From AP-15 sp035538335 (GTDB lineage Bacteria > Pseudomonadota > Alphaproteobacteria > ATCC43930 > CGMCC-115725), in NCBI GenBank assembly GCA_035538335.1, contig DATLKN010000016.1, positions 1 through 64,000 of the forward strand: 64,000 nt of DNA, written 5' to 3'. This document shows positions 42,003 to 50,343 of the stretch, piece by piece (position 1 is the first letter of the stretch; every line of letters begins with the position of its first letter). The translations under genes and the position numbers were made by a program. The notes under the pieces are model-generated. The model searched no databases. It worked only from the letters and a program-made list of their open reading frames with translations, and was not told the DNA's origin.

Positions 42003-42437
42003 ATGTCCCGATCTTCCGATATGCCCGGGGTGCGGCTCGACCCGGGGCTGGTGCTTTATGTCGGGTTCGACGCCGAGGCGCCGGGCGAACTGGCTTGGCC
42101 GGCGCTCGCCGCTCTCGAAGCGGCCGATGCCGTGCTTTACGACGGCGGTGCCGAACCGCCGACCCTCGAATTGATCCCGCGGCGCTGCTTTGTCGAGGCG
42201 GTCTCGCCGGCGGCGGGCGAGGAGGCGGCCGCGGCGCGGGCGAATAAGCTCGCCGGCGAAGGCTGGCGGGTTGTGCGCCTGGTGGCCGGCGACCCGGCGA
42301 CGGCGGCGGCCGGCGAAGTCGCGCGCCTCGCTGCCCTCGGCGTCCGCGTCCGGACCCTCGCCGGCACGGGCGTCGCGCCGCTCTCGAAGCCGCTGCCGCA
42401 GGCCTTCTCGACCGCCCTCAACGGGCTCGCCGGGTAA
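42003..42437 (+). CDS. Half-length tetrapyrrole (SAM) methylase-like protein
   Basis: A 144-residue protein resembling only the N-terminal half of uroporphyrinogen/precorrin methyltransferases: LVLYVGFDAEAPGELAWPAL, then EAADAVLYDG, and VRLVAGDPATAAAGEVARLA followed by AGTGVAPLSKP. In full enzymes these correspond to the GxGPGD, ADVVLYD, GDP and PGVTSA segments. The glycine-rich loop is altered and the C-terminal domain is missing, so methyltransferase activity is doubtful. GGAGG lies six bases before the ATG at 42003. An ATG at 41886 would add 39 unconserved residues and lies inside the likely -10 element. Confidence 0.72.
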   Translation: MSRSSDMPGVRLDPGLVLYVGFDAEAPGELAWPALAALEAADAVLYDGGAEPPTLELIPRRCFVEAVSPAAGEEAAAARANKLAGEGWRVVRLVAGDPATAAAGEVARLAALGVRVRTLAGTGVAPLSKPLPQAFSTALNGLAG

Positions 42438-42464
42438 GCCGCCTTAGCTGGATCGAAGCCTCCG

Positions 42465-42573
42465 CGTCCTTCGAGACGGCGCTCCGCGCCTCCTCAGGAT
42501 GAGGTAGTTCTTTGATAGCATCGAGAAAAAACCTCATCCCGAGGAAGCCGCGAAGCGGCTGTCTCGAAGGACG
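42465..42573. repeat. Long palindromic intergenic repeat, family D
   Basis: The left half cgtccttcgagacggcgctc pairs with the right half gaagcggctgtctcgaagga, with cctcaggatgaggt and acctcatcccgagg inside. The 109-base element sits between the convergent methylase-like and gcvPB genes; a weaker related fragment may lie at about 42614-42655. The remaining bases of the 42438-42702 gap show nothing else. Confidence 0.75.
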
Positions 42574-42702
42574 GCACGGTGCCGGCCCCGGCTGCCGACC
42601 GAAACATTCACACGCTCTGAGGAGCGCCTGAAACGCGCCTCTCGAAGCACGCGCGGCCGCGATGCAGCCGGGGCTGGGCAAGTCGGGAACGCCGGGTGCC
42701 GT

Positions 42703-44265
42703 TTACTCGGCCGCCTGCGTCTCCGCGGCGGGCGGGCGCCAGCGCAGGACCGGCTTCCTCGCCGCCGCGGTCTCGTCGAGGCGGCGGCGCGGCGCCAGGC
42801 GCGGCGCGGCGTGAAAGGGCTCGGCATCGCCCGCCTTTGCGGCAGCGGCGAGCGCCCGCACGACCTCGATGAAGGCGTCGAGCGAGGCCCTCGATTCGGT
42901 CTCGGTCGGCTCGATCAAGAGGGCGCCGTGCACGACGAGCGGGAAATACATCGTCATCGGATGGTAGCCCTCATCGATCAGCGCCTTGGCGAAATCGAGC
43001 GTCGTGACGCCCGTCCCCTTGAGGAAGCGGTCGTCGAACAGGACCTCGTGCATGCACGCGCCGGGATAGGCCGGGCTCAGCACCTCGCAGAGCCGCGCGC
43101 GCAGATAGTTGGCGTTGAGGACGGCGTCCTCGGCGACTTGCCTGAGGCCGTCGGCGCCGTGGCTCATCATGTAGGCGAGCGCGCGCACGAACATGCCCAT
43201 CTGGCCGTGGAAGGCCTTCAGCCGCCCGAACGCCTCGCGCGCGGCGCCCTCGCGGTGCTCGAGAAGCGCCAGCCCGTTCTCCCCGTGCACCAGCCAGGGG
43301 AGCGGCGCATGAGGAGCGAGCGCGGCGGCGAGCGCGACGGGGCCGCTGCCGGGCCCGCCGCCGCCATGCGGCGTCGAGAAGGTCTTGTGCAGGTTGATGT
43401 GCATGCAGTCGATGCCGAGATCGACGGGACGCACGCGTCCCAACAGCGCGTTGAAATTGGCGCCGTCGCAATAGAAGAAGGCGCCGGCGCGGTGCACTGC
43501 CGCCGCGATCTCGACGATCTCGTTTTCGAACAGGCCGCAGGTGTTCGGATTTGTAAGCATCAATGCCGCGACGTCGGGCCCGAGCTTCGCTTCGAGCGAG
43601 GCGCGATCGACGCGTCCCCTGTCGTTGCCCGGCACCGGATCGACGGCATAGCCGCAGGCGGCCGCCGTCGCCGGGTTGGTGCCGTGCGCCGATTCCGGCA
43701 CCAGCACGCGCCGCCGCGGATCGCCGCGCGCCTCGAGTTGCGCGCGGATCGCCATCATGCCGCACAGCTCGCCATGTGCCCCCGCCGCCGGCGACAGCGC
43801 CACCGCCGGCATGCCGGTCAACGTCTTCAGCCAATGCGCGAGCGTGCCGATCAGCTCGAGCGCGCCGGGCACGCTCGAGAGCGGCTGCAGCGGGTGAATG
43901 TCGGCGAAGCCGGGCAGCCGCGCCAGTTTTTCGTTGAGCCGCGGATTGTGCTTCATCGTGCACGAGCCCAGCGGGTAGAGCCCGCTGTCGATCGCGTAGT
44001 TCTTTTGCGACAGCCGCGTGTAGTGGCGCACGACCTGCGGCTCGCTGAGGCCGGGGAGGCCGATCGGGCCGGTGCGGGCAAGGCCGCCAAGGCGGTCGCG
44101 GAACGGCGGCGGCTCCGGCAGATCGACGCCGCAGCGCCCGGGCATGTCCTCTTCGAAGATGAGGCTTTCTTCGATCTGCAAGCCGCGGTTACCGCTGGTC
44201 GTCGCCGCTGCCAGCGCCGCGCCGCCGCCGGCGTGGCTGCTGAGGGCCTGGCTCCAATCGCTCAT
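42703..44265 (-). CDS. gcvPB: Glycine dehydrogenase (decarboxylating) subunit 2
   Basis: The PLP-binding half of the P-protein, which decarboxylates glycine and passes aminomethyl to GcvH. In the 520-residue product the cofactor Lys is in INLHKTFSTPHGGGGPGSGP; other motifs are YPLGSCTMKHNPRLNEKLAR, HGTNPATAAACGYAV and YCDGANFNALLGRVRP. A Pro/Arg-rich tail of about 40 residues extends the usual C-terminus. The ATG at 44265 overlaps the gcvPA stop (ATGA). Last gene of the riboswitch-controlled operon. Confidence 0.95.
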   Translation of the reverse strand: MSDWSQALSSHAGGGAALAAATTSGNRGLQIEESLIFEEDMPGRCGVDLPEPPPFRDRLGGLARTGPIGLPGLSEPQVVRHYTRLSQKNYAIDSGLYPLGSCTMKHNPRLNEKLARLPGFADIHPLQPLSSVPGALELIGTLAHWLKTLTGMPAVALSPAAGAHGELCGMMAIRAQLEARGDPRRRVLVPESAHGTNPATAAACGYAVDPVPGNDRGRVDRASLEAKLGPDVAALMLTNPNTCGLFENEIVEIAAAVHRAGAFFYCDGANFNALLGRVRPVDLGIDCMHINLHKTFSTPHGGGGPGSGPVALAAALAPHAPLPWLVHGENGLALLEHREGAAREAFGRLKAFHGQMGMFVRALAYMMSHGADGLRQVAEDAVLNANYLRARLCEVLSPAYPGACMHEVLFDDRFLKGTGVTTLDFAKALIDEGYHPMTMYFPLVVHGALLIEPTETESRASLDAFIEVVRALAAAAKAGDAEPFHAAPRLAPRRRLDETAAARKPVLRWRPPAAETQAAE

Positions 44266-45608
44266 CGCAGCGCCTCCGCGAGCGCGGCCGCCAGCCGCGC
44301 CACGTCGTCCTCGGTCGTCAGTTCGGTGGCGGCGACGAGAAGTAGGTCGGCCATGTCGGCATGCCCCGGATAGACCCGGCTCGCCGGCACGCCGCCGAGC
44401 ACCCCCCGTTGCGCCAGCGCCTCGACGACGGGCGCCGCCGGGCAGGGCAGGCGGAGGGTGAACTCGTTGAAGAAATTGCCGGCGAGGAGGCGTACGCCGT
44501 CGAGCCGTTCGAGCCGCTCGGCAAGCCGCACCGCGGCGTGATGGTTGAGCCGCGCGAGGCGCGTCAGCCCCGCTTCGCCGAGCAGCGCGAGATGGATCGT
44601 GAAGGCGAGCGCGCACAGCCCCGAATTCGTGCAGATGTTGCTGGTCGCGCGTTCACGGCGGATATGCTGCTCGCGGGTCGACAGCGTCAAGACCCAGCCG
44701 CGCCGGCCGTCGGCGTCACGGGTCTCGCCGACGAGCCGGCCCGGCATCTGCCGCACGAACCTGTCGCGGCTGGCGAAGAGTCCGAGATAGGGGCCGCCGA
44801 AATTGAGGGCGTTCCCGAGCGACTGGCCCTCGGCGGCGACGATGTCGGCGCCCATCTCGCCGGGCGGCCGCACGGCCCCCAGCGAGAGGATCTCGGTGAC
44901 GACGACGACGAAGAGCGTGCCTCTTTCGTGGCAGGCGCGGGCGAGTGCCGAATAGTCGCGCACCTCGCCCCAGAAATCGGGGTTCTGCACGACGACGCAG
45001 GAGGTGTCGGGGCCGAGGCGTGCGACGAGGTCCTCGCCACCCTCCGGCGCGGGCGGCGCAGCATCCAGTTCGAAGCCGACGAAATCGGCGTAGGTCTGCG
45101 CCACCTCGCGGTAATGCGGGTGCAGCCCACCCGACAACACCGCCTTTCTGCGCCCGGTGAGGCGGTTTGCCATCATCACCGCCTCGGCGCAGGCGGTGGC
45201 GCCGTCATAGAGCGAGGCGTTCGCCACCTCCATGCCCGTCAACAGCGCGACCTGCGTCTGGAACTCGAACAGGTATTGCAGCGTGCCTTGCGCGATCTCC
45301 GGCTGGTAGGGCGTGTAGGAGGTCAGGAACTCGCCGCGCTGGATCAGATGGTCGACCGCCGCCGGCACATGGTGGCGGTAGGCGCCGGCGCCCAGAAAGA
45401 ACGGCACATTGCCGGCGGCGAGGTTCTTCGCCGCCATTGCGCCGAGCCGGCGCTCGACCTCGATCTCGCCCATCGCGCGCGGCAGATCGACGAGCCCGGA
45501 GAGCCGCGCCTGTTCCGGCACATCGGCGAAGAGCGCATCGATCGCCGGCGCGCCGACCGCCCGCAGCATCGCCGCGCGGTCATTGTCGGTCAGCGGCAGA
45601 TAGCGCAT
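44262..45608 (-). CDS. gcvPA: Glycine dehydrogenase (decarboxylating) subunit 1
   Basis: The 448-residue N-terminal half-homologue of the P-protein, which forms a heterotetramer with GcvPB. Signatures are FLGAGAYRHHVPAAVDHLIQ, GEFLTSYTPYQPEIAQGTLQ, MEVANASLYDGATACAEAV and ATSNICTNSGLCALAFTIHL. The start is the ATG at 45608, overlapping the gcvH stop by ATGA. Two separate P-subunits, rather than one fused GcvP, is the less common arrangement in proteobacteria. Confidence 0.95.
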   Translation of the reverse strand: MRYLPLTDNDRAAMLRAVGAPAIDALFADVPEQARLSGLVDLPRAMGEIEVERRLGAMAAKNLAAGNVPFFLGAGAYRHHVPAAVDHLIQRGEFLTSYTPYQPEIAQGTLQYLFEFQTQVALLTGMEVANASLYDGATACAEAVMMANRLTGRRKAVLSGGLHPHYREVAQTYADFVGFELDAAPPAPEGGEDLVARLGPDTSCVVVQNPDFWGEVRDYSALARACHERGTLFVVVVTEILSLGAVRPPGEMGADIVAAEGQSLGNALNFGGPYLGLFASRDRFVRQMPGRLVGETRDADGRRGWVLTLSTREQHIRRERATSNICTNSGLCALAFTIHLALLGEAGLTRLARLNHHAAVRLAERLERLDGVRLLAGNFFNEFTLRLPCPAAPVVEALAQRGVLGGVPASRVYPGHADMADLLLVAATELTTEDDVARLAAALAEALR

Positions 45609-45985
45609 CAGCCCTGCCCCTCGACAAACCGCTTGTAGGCCGCCTCGTCGAGCAGGCCGTCCAATTCCTTCGGGTCGGCGAGCTTCAGCTTGATGAACCA
45701 GCCCTCGCCTTCGGCGTCGGCGTTGACCTTGGCGGGCTCCGCGGCGATCGCCGCGTTGGTCTCGACGACCTCGCCCGAAACCGGGGCGTACACCTCGCTC
45801 GCCGCCTTCACGGATTCGACGACCGCCGCCTCCTTGCCCTTCTCGACGCGCCGGCCAATCTCGGGCAATTCGACATAGACGACGTCGCCCAGTTGCGACT
45901 GCGCGTAGTCGGTGATGCCGACGACGGCGATGTCGCCGTCGAGGCGGATCCACTCGTGGTCCTTCGTGAAGCGCAGGATGCTCAT
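45608..45985 (-). CDS. gcvH: Glycine cleavage system H protein
   Basis: A 125-residue lipoyl carrier that shuttles the aminomethyl group between P-, T- and L-proteins. The lipoylated Lys60 lies in VVESVKAASEVYAP. The N-terminus ILRFTKDHEWIRLDGDIAVV and the segment ITDYAQSQLGDVVYVELPE are standard. GAGGTG lies upstream of the ATG at 45985. It sits nine bases after the gcvT stop. Confidence 0.96.
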   Translation of the reverse strand: MSILRFTKDHEWIRLDGDIAVVGITDYAQSQLGDVVYVELPEIGRRVEKGKEAAVVESVKAASEVYAPVSGEVVETNAAIAAEPAKVNADAEGEGWFIKLKLADPKELDGLLDEAAYKRFVEGQG

Positions 45986-45994
45986 GGGGTCACC

Positions 45995-47110
45995 TCATGA
46001 CGCGGGAGCGCGGTAGTAGCGGGTGGCGACGAAGGGCAGGCGCACGACATGCGCCGGCCGCCGGGCGCCGCGCACGAAGAGGCCGAGCGGCGAGCCCTCG
46101 GCGGCGTGCCCGGCCTCGACATAGCCCATCGCGATCGGGCCGCCGACCGAGGGGCCGAAGCCGCCGCTCGTGACGCGGCCCAGCGGGCGGCCGGCGGCAT
46201 CGACGATCGGGGTTTCTTCGCGCGCCGGCGCGCGCTCGTCGGGGCGGATGCCGACGCGTTTCCTGCCCGCGCCCTCGCTGAGTTGGCGCAGGATCTTCGC
46301 GGCGCCGGGAAAGCCGCCCTCCGCCCGCCGGCGCTTCGCGATCGTCCAGGCGAGGTCGGCCTCGATGGGGGTCGTCGTCTCGTCGATGTCGTGGCCCCAC
46401 AGGCAAAGTCCCGCTTCGAGGCGCAGCGTGTCGCGGGCGCCGAGCCCGACCGGCATCACCTCCGGCTCGGCGAGAAGCCGCTCCGCAACGGCCTCGGCGT
46501 CTTTTGCCGCGAGCGAGATCTCGAACCCGTCCTCGCCCGTATAGCCGCAGCGGCTGAAGATTGCCCGGCGGCCGGCGAGCGAAGCCTCGCGCGCGCTCAT
46601 GAAGGAGAGGCTCCCGATCCCCGGCAGAAAGCGGCCGAGAACGGCAGCGGCGGCAGGCCCCTGCAGGGCGATGAGCGCGCGGTCGTCGAGCAGCTCCACC
46701 GCAACGCCGATGCCGAGCCGCTCGCGCAGATCGGCGAGGTCCGCATGCTTGCGGGCGGCGTTGACGACAAGTCGCAATTCGTCCGGCGCCCGCGTCACGA
46801 TCAAATCGTCGAGGATGCCGCCCGCCGCGTCGAGCAGCAGCGTGTAGCGCATGCGCGCGGGCGCGAGGCCGATTACGTCGCCCGGCACGAGCGATTCGAG
46901 GGCGCGGTCGGCAGCGGAGCCGGCAAGCCGCATCTGCCCCATATGCGAGACGTCGAAGAGCCCGGCCTTGGCGCGCGTGTGCAGGTGTTCGGCGAGGATG
47001 CCGGCCGGATAGTTCACCGGCATCTCGTAGCCGGCGAACGGCACCATCTTGGCGCCGAGCCGCAAATGCAACGGATAAAGCGGTGTTCGCTCGAGCGCGG
47101 CAGGGTCCAC
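45995..47110 (-). CDS. gcvT: Aminomethyltransferase (glycine cleavage T protein)
   Basis: Transfers the methylene group from aminomethyl-GcvH to tetrahydrofolate, releasing ammonia. The 371-residue product from a GTG at 47110 begins VDPAALERTPLYPLHLRLGA followed by KMVPFAGYEMPVNYPAGI, exactly where family homology starts, and GGAGG lies seven bases upstream. A longer frame from 47185 would run through the glycine riboswitch and is rejected. Other motifs are GLFDVSHMGQMRL and SRCGYTGEDGFEIS. First gene of gcvT-gcvH-gcvPA-gcvPB. No lpdA is present here. Confidence 0.95.
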   Translation of the reverse strand: MDPAALERTPLYPLHLRLGAKMVPFAGYEMPVNYPAGILAEHLHTRAKAGLFDVSHMGQMRLAGSAADRALESLVPGDVIGLAPARMRYTLLLDAAGGILDDLIVTRAPDELRLVVNAARKHADLADLRERLGIGVAVELLDDRALIALQGPAAAAVLGRFLPGIGSLSFMSAREASLAGRRAIFSRCGYTGEDGFEISLAAKDAEAVAERLLAEPEVMPVGLGARDTLRLEAGLCLWGHDIDETTTPIEADLAWTIAKRRRAEGGFPGAAKILRQLSEGAGRKRVGIRPDERAPAREETPIVDAAGRPLGRVTSGGFGPSVGGPIAMGYVEAGHAAEGSPLGLFVRGARRPAHVVRLPFVATRYYRAPAS

Positions 47111-47149
47111 CCGCGTACCTCCGACAGAGCGGACGCCGGAGCGTCCGAC

Positions 47150-47341
47150 CGCTGCCCCCTCTGTCGTGGACCCTGAGAGATTCACCGGCGCGCGTGATCG
47201 GCGCGCCGGCTTACTCCTTCGGTGAGCGGGGATCGCCCGCCCGTTTCCAGAGCGCTCTTCCGCCTGCAGTCCTTTTGCCTGAGAGTTTCCGGGGCGGTTG
47301 CTCCTTCGGCGCCGCGCCTCTCAGCGCGACCTCTCCTGCGG
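47150..47341 (-). promoter_or_regulatory. Tandem glycine riboswitch
   Basis: On the minus strand two glycine aptamers follow each other. The first contains GCAGGAGAGG, CCGAAGGAGCAACCGCCC and AACTCTCAGGCAAAAGGACTG; the second contains GAGCGCTCTGGAAAC, CACCGAAGGAGTAAGCC and AATCTCTCAGGGTCC...ACAGAGGGG. These are the conserved cores of the gcvT RNA motif. It ends about 40 bases before the gcvT GTG start. Family knowledge says that glycine binding turns the gcv operon on. Confidence 0.93.
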
Positions 47342-47426
47342 GCGTGCACACAGCCCTTCCTCTTTAGCACCGACGAGGATGCGACGCCATCCCTATCGGG
47401 GCTTGATGCGGCGCCGGCAATGGCGG

Positions 47427-47975
47427 CTACAGCCGGCCGCGGAAATGACGGTAGAAATCGACCACTTCGGGGCTCTGCTGGAAGCCGACGTCGAGGGTCG
47501 CCTCCGGGCCTTTGAGGCCATTGAGAGGAATCGTCTCTTCGATGTGGTCGGTGACGCCGGCGCGCGGCTTGCCGCCGGGGAAGACGATGTGCACCCGGAA
47601 CGGCGTCTTGGCCAGGATCCTCTGGCCGGGGCCGGTGGCAGCGACGAAGTAATTGAAATCGACGGCATCGCTGCCGGACCCGCGCCCGGCCGGGCCGCGC
47701 TCGCCGATGACGACGACGGCGAGTTTGAGCCGCACCGCGCCCGCGGCGTATTCGCAGGTGGCGTTGACCTCGTCGATGATGCCGTAGAAGGCGACGCTCT
47801 GCGGCGCCGGCCTCGCGCCGGCGGCGAAGACGGCGGTGTGCTTCAAGGGCTCGAGCACGATGGCGGCGGGGCAGGCCTCGGCCTTCTTGTGCGACCAGGG
47901 CAGCCAGCTGCACCCCGCGAGCAGCGCCAGGCCGAGGACGGCCGCGCCGCGCGCGGTTGCTTTGATCGGGTTCAC
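47427..47975 (-). CDS. Hypothetical lipoprotein
   Basis: A 182-residue protein with a lipoprotein signal (GAAVLGLALLAGC, Cys about residue 23), hence probably anchored to the inner or outer membrane. The mature part starts SWLPWSHKKAEACPAAIVLE and shows beta-like stretches such as VAFYGIIDEVNATCEYAAGA and FRVHIVFPGGKPRAGVTDHI. I do not recognise a family. The start is the GTG at 47975, overlapping the CDGSH gene stop (GTGA), so the two genes form one unit. It lies about 85 bases before the riboswitch on the same strand. Confidence 0.78.
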   Translation of the reverse strand: MNPIKATARGAAVLGLALLAGCSWLPWSHKKAEACPAAIVLEPLKHTAVFAAGARPAPQSVAFYGIIDEVNATCEYAAGAVRLKLAVVVIGERGPAGRGSGSDAVDFNYFVAATGPGQRILAKTPFRVHIVFPGGKPRAGVTDHIEETIPLNGLKGPEATLDVGFQQSPEVVDFYRHFRGRL

Positions 47976-48211
47976 AGGCGCTTGTGCGTACCGTCGCAGA
48001 ACGGCTTCGATCCCGATTGCTTGCAGCCGCAGAACCACCGCTGCTCCGAGGCGGTCGCGGTGTAGGCGACCGGGGTCAGCCCGGTGCCCTTGTGCGAACC
48101 GTCGCAGAAGGGCTGATTTTGGCTGCGCCCGCAGGCGCACCAGAAATATTGCTTGCCGCTCTCGACGGTGAAACCATAAGGGGCTTTTTGCGCGGGGATC
48201 GGGTCAGTCAT
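47972..48211 (-). CDS. Tandem CDGSH iron-sulfur domain protein
   Basis: A 79-residue protein with two complete CDGSH motifs, CACGRSQNQPFCDGSH and CGCKQSGSKPFCDGTH, each able to hold a labile [2Fe-2S] cluster by three Cys and one His. The N-terminus MTDPIPAQKAPYGFTVESGK is typical of bacterial miner2-like proteins. AAGGAAC precedes the ATG at 48211. The family acts in iron, sulfur or redox handling, but no specific partner is known. It is divergent from thrB. Confidence 0.92.
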   Translation of the reverse strand: MTDPIPAQKAPYGFTVESGKQYFWCACGRSQNQPFCDGSHKGTGLTPVAYTATASEQRWFCGCKQSGSKPFCDGTHKRL

Positions 48212-48334
48212 CGTTGTTCCTTGGCGTCGCCCTACGGAAGGTTGGCCCGGCTCCTCGCCGGTTCCGAGCGGCGCGGAGAGTATGCGAGCCTCGCCCGGCG
48301 CACAAGCAGGCTGCTTGAGGGTCGGGCTCGCCGC

Positions 48335-49300
48335 ATGGCCGTTTACACCGATGTCGCCGACGACGAGCTGCGCGCGTTTGTCGCGCTCTATGACATCGGC
48401 GAGGTGCTCGCGTGCAAGGGGATCGCCGAGGGCGTCGAAAACTCGAATTATCTGATCACGACCGAACGCGGCAATTTCATCCTGACGCTCTACGAAAAAC
48501 GCGTCTCGCCGGCCGATCTGCCGTTCTTCATCGCGCTGATGGAGCATCTGGCGGCAAACGGCGTCGCCTGCCCGACCCCGGTTCGGGCGCGCGACGGGGT
48601 GGCCTTGCGCGAGCTGTGCGGCCGGCCGGCGGCGATCGTCACCTTTCTCGCCGGCATGTGGCCGCGCCGCATCATGCCCTTTCATTGCGCCGGGCTCGGC
48701 CGGGCGCTCGCCGATCTGCACCGCGCCGGCGCCTCCTTCGCGCTCGCGCGGGCGAACGATCTGTCGGTCGCCGGCTGGCGGCGCCTCTCTGAGGCATGCG
48801 GCAAGCGCACCGGCGAGGTGATGCCGGGGCTCGCCGACGAGTTGCGGCGCGAATTGGACGAGCTGGAAGGCGCTTGGCCAAAGGGCCTGCCGACGGGCGT
48901 CATCCACGCCGACCTCTTCCCGGACAACGTGTTCTTTCGCGACCGCGAGGTCTCGGGCCTCATCGATTTCTATTTCGCCTGCACCGACGCCTTCGCCTAC
49001 GATCTGGCGATCTGCCTGAATGCCTGGTGTTTCGAGGCGGACGGCAGCCTCAACGTGACGAAGTCGCGCCTCCTCGTCGAAGCCTACCGGGCGGTGCGGC
49101 CGCTCGCCCGCGCCGAACTCGACGCCTTGCCGCTGCTGGCGCGCGGCAGCGCCTTCCGCTTTCTCCTGACGCGGCTCTACGACTGGCTCAACCAGCCGGC
49201 GGGGGCGCTCGTGCGACTGAAGGACCCGCTCGAGTTCCTCAAAAAGCTGCGCTTTCACCGCAGCGTTTCCGGACCCGCCGGCTACGGCATCGATGCCTGA
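48335..49300 (+). CDS. thrB: Homoserine kinase (APH-fold type)
   Basis: Phosphorylates L-homoserine in threonine synthesis. The 321-residue protein is the aminoglycoside-phosphotransferase-fold kind of ThrB used by alphaproteobacteria. It shows YTDVADDELRAFVALYDIGE, IAEGVENSNYLITTERGNFI, the catalytic loop GVIHADLFPDNVFF and the metal site LIDFYFACTDAFAYDLAICL. The ATG at 48335 opens the frame where family homology begins. It overlaps rnhA by eight bases. Threonine synthase, the next pathway step, is 4 kb downstream on the other strand. Confidence 0.94.
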   Translation: MAVYTDVADDELRAFVALYDIGEVLACKGIAEGVENSNYLITTERGNFILTLYEKRVSPADLPFFIALMEHLAANGVACPTPVRARDGVALRELCGRPAAIVTFLAGMWPRRIMPFHCAGLGRALADLHRAGASFALARANDLSVAGWRRLSEACGKRTGEVMPGLADELRRELDELEGAWPKGLPTGVIHADLFPDNVFFRDREVSGLIDFYFACTDAFAYDLAICLNAWCFEADGSLNVTKSRLLVEAYRAVRPLARAELDALPLLARGSAFRFLLTRLYDWLNQPAGALVRLKDPLEFLKKLRFHRSVSGPAGYGIDA

Positions 49301-49757
49301 GCGGCAGGCGCCGGGCGCCGTCGAGATCTTCACCGACGGGGCGTGCAGCGGCAATCCCGGCCCCGGCGGCTGGGCCGCCATCCTGCGCTTCCGCGGCGTC
49401 GAGAGGGAACTCTCCGGCGCCGAGGCGGCGACCACCAACAATCGCATGGAGCTGATGGCGGCAATCTGCGGCCTCGAAGCGCTGAAGCGGTCGTGCCGGG
49501 TGCGGCTCTACACCGACAGCCGTTATTTGCGTGACGGCGTCACGCAATGGCTCGCCGGCTGGAAGGCGCGCGGCTGGCGCACCGCCGACAGGAAGCCGGT
49601 CAAGAACGTCGATCTGTGGCAGCGGCTGGAAAGCGCGACGGCGCCGCACGAGGTAGCGTGGATCTGGGTGCGCGGGCATGCCGGGCATCCCGAGAACGCC
49701 CGCGCCGACGCGCTCGCCCGCGCCGCCATCGCCGCGGCGCGCAGTGGGACGGAGTAA
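49293..49757 (+). CDS. rnhA: Ribonuclease HI
   Basis: Degrades the RNA strand of RNA-DNA hybrids. The 154-residue enzyme has the full DEDD site: Asp15 in FTDGACSGNPGPGGW, Glu53 in NNRMELMA, Asp75 in YTDSRYL, Asp139 in ENARADALA, with His129 in RGHAGHPEN. The basic handle region (WKARGWRTADRKPVKN) is present. It overlaps the thrB end by eight bases, implying translational coupling; the thrB-rnhA pair is common in alphaproteobacteria. Confidence 0.96.
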   Translation: MPERQAPGAVEIFTDGACSGNPGPGGWAAILRFRGVERELSGAEAATTNNRMELMAAICGLEALKRSCRVRLYTDSRYLRDGVTQWLAGWKARGWRTADRKPVKNVDLWQRLESATAPHEVAWIWVRGHAGHPENARADALARAAIAAARSGTE

Positions 49758-49857
49758 CGCATCGTCGCCCTCCCGCAAGCGGGGGTACAGGGGCAACCGT
49801 CTTATCGTTTGCCCTGGGTTCCCGCCTTCGCAGGAACGACGATCCAGCTTTGTCTCA

Positions 49858-50343
49858 TCACAATGCCTTCACCATCGCCTCGGCGCTCGACACGTCGAAC
49901 TGGCCGGGCTTCTCGACGTTGAGCGCCTTGACGACGCCGTTATCGACGACCATCGAATAGCGCTGCGAGCGCTTGCCCATGCCGTTCTTCGTGAGATCCA
50001 GCTCGAGCCCGATGGCGCGGGCGAAATCGCCGCTGCCGTCGGCAAGCATCGTCACCTTGCCCTCGGCCTTGTGCTCCTTGCCCCAGGCGCCCATGACGAA
50101 AGCGTCGTTGACCGAGATGCACGCGATCTGATCGACGCCTTTCGCCTTGATGTCGGCGGCGCGCTCGACGAAGCCCGGCAGATGCCGCGCCGAACAGGTC
50201 GGCGTGAACGCCCCGGGCAATCCGAACAAGGCCACCTTCTTGTCGCGGAAAAACTCGTCGGTCGTAACTTCCTTGACACCCTCCGGGCTCATGTATTTGA
50301 GCGTGATCGACGAGGGGATCTTGTCGCCAACCTTGATCGTCAT
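49858..50343 (-). CDS. Peroxiredoxin (Prx5/AhpE-like, glutaredoxin-dependent type)
   Basis: A 161-residue thiol peroxidase that reduces hydrogen peroxide and organic peroxides. The peroxidatic Cys50 sits in FGLPGAFTPTCSARHLPGF, the Prx5 signature. The rest (VDQIACISVNDAFVMGAWGK and KRSQRYSMVVDNGVVKALNV) matches the family. No clear resolving Cys is visible near the usual site, so it may rely on glutathione/glutaredoxin. The ATG at 50343 has GAGGGA upstream. Between rnhA and this gene (49758-49857) lie degenerate repeat fragments. Confidence 0.93.
   Translation of the reverse strand: MTIKVGDKIPSSITLKYMSPEGVKEVTTDEFFRDKKVALFGLPGAFTPTCSARHLPGFVERAADIKAKGVDQIACISVNDAFVMGAWGKEHKAEGKVTMLADGSGDFARAIGLELDLTKNGMGKRSQRYSMVVDNGVVKALNVEKPGQFDVSSAEAMVKAL

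Noticed and set aside
47111..47185. N-terminal extension of gcvT to 47185
   Set aside because: It would be translated from inside the glycine riboswitch, and a GTG with a perfect ribosome site lies at 47110 where homology starts.
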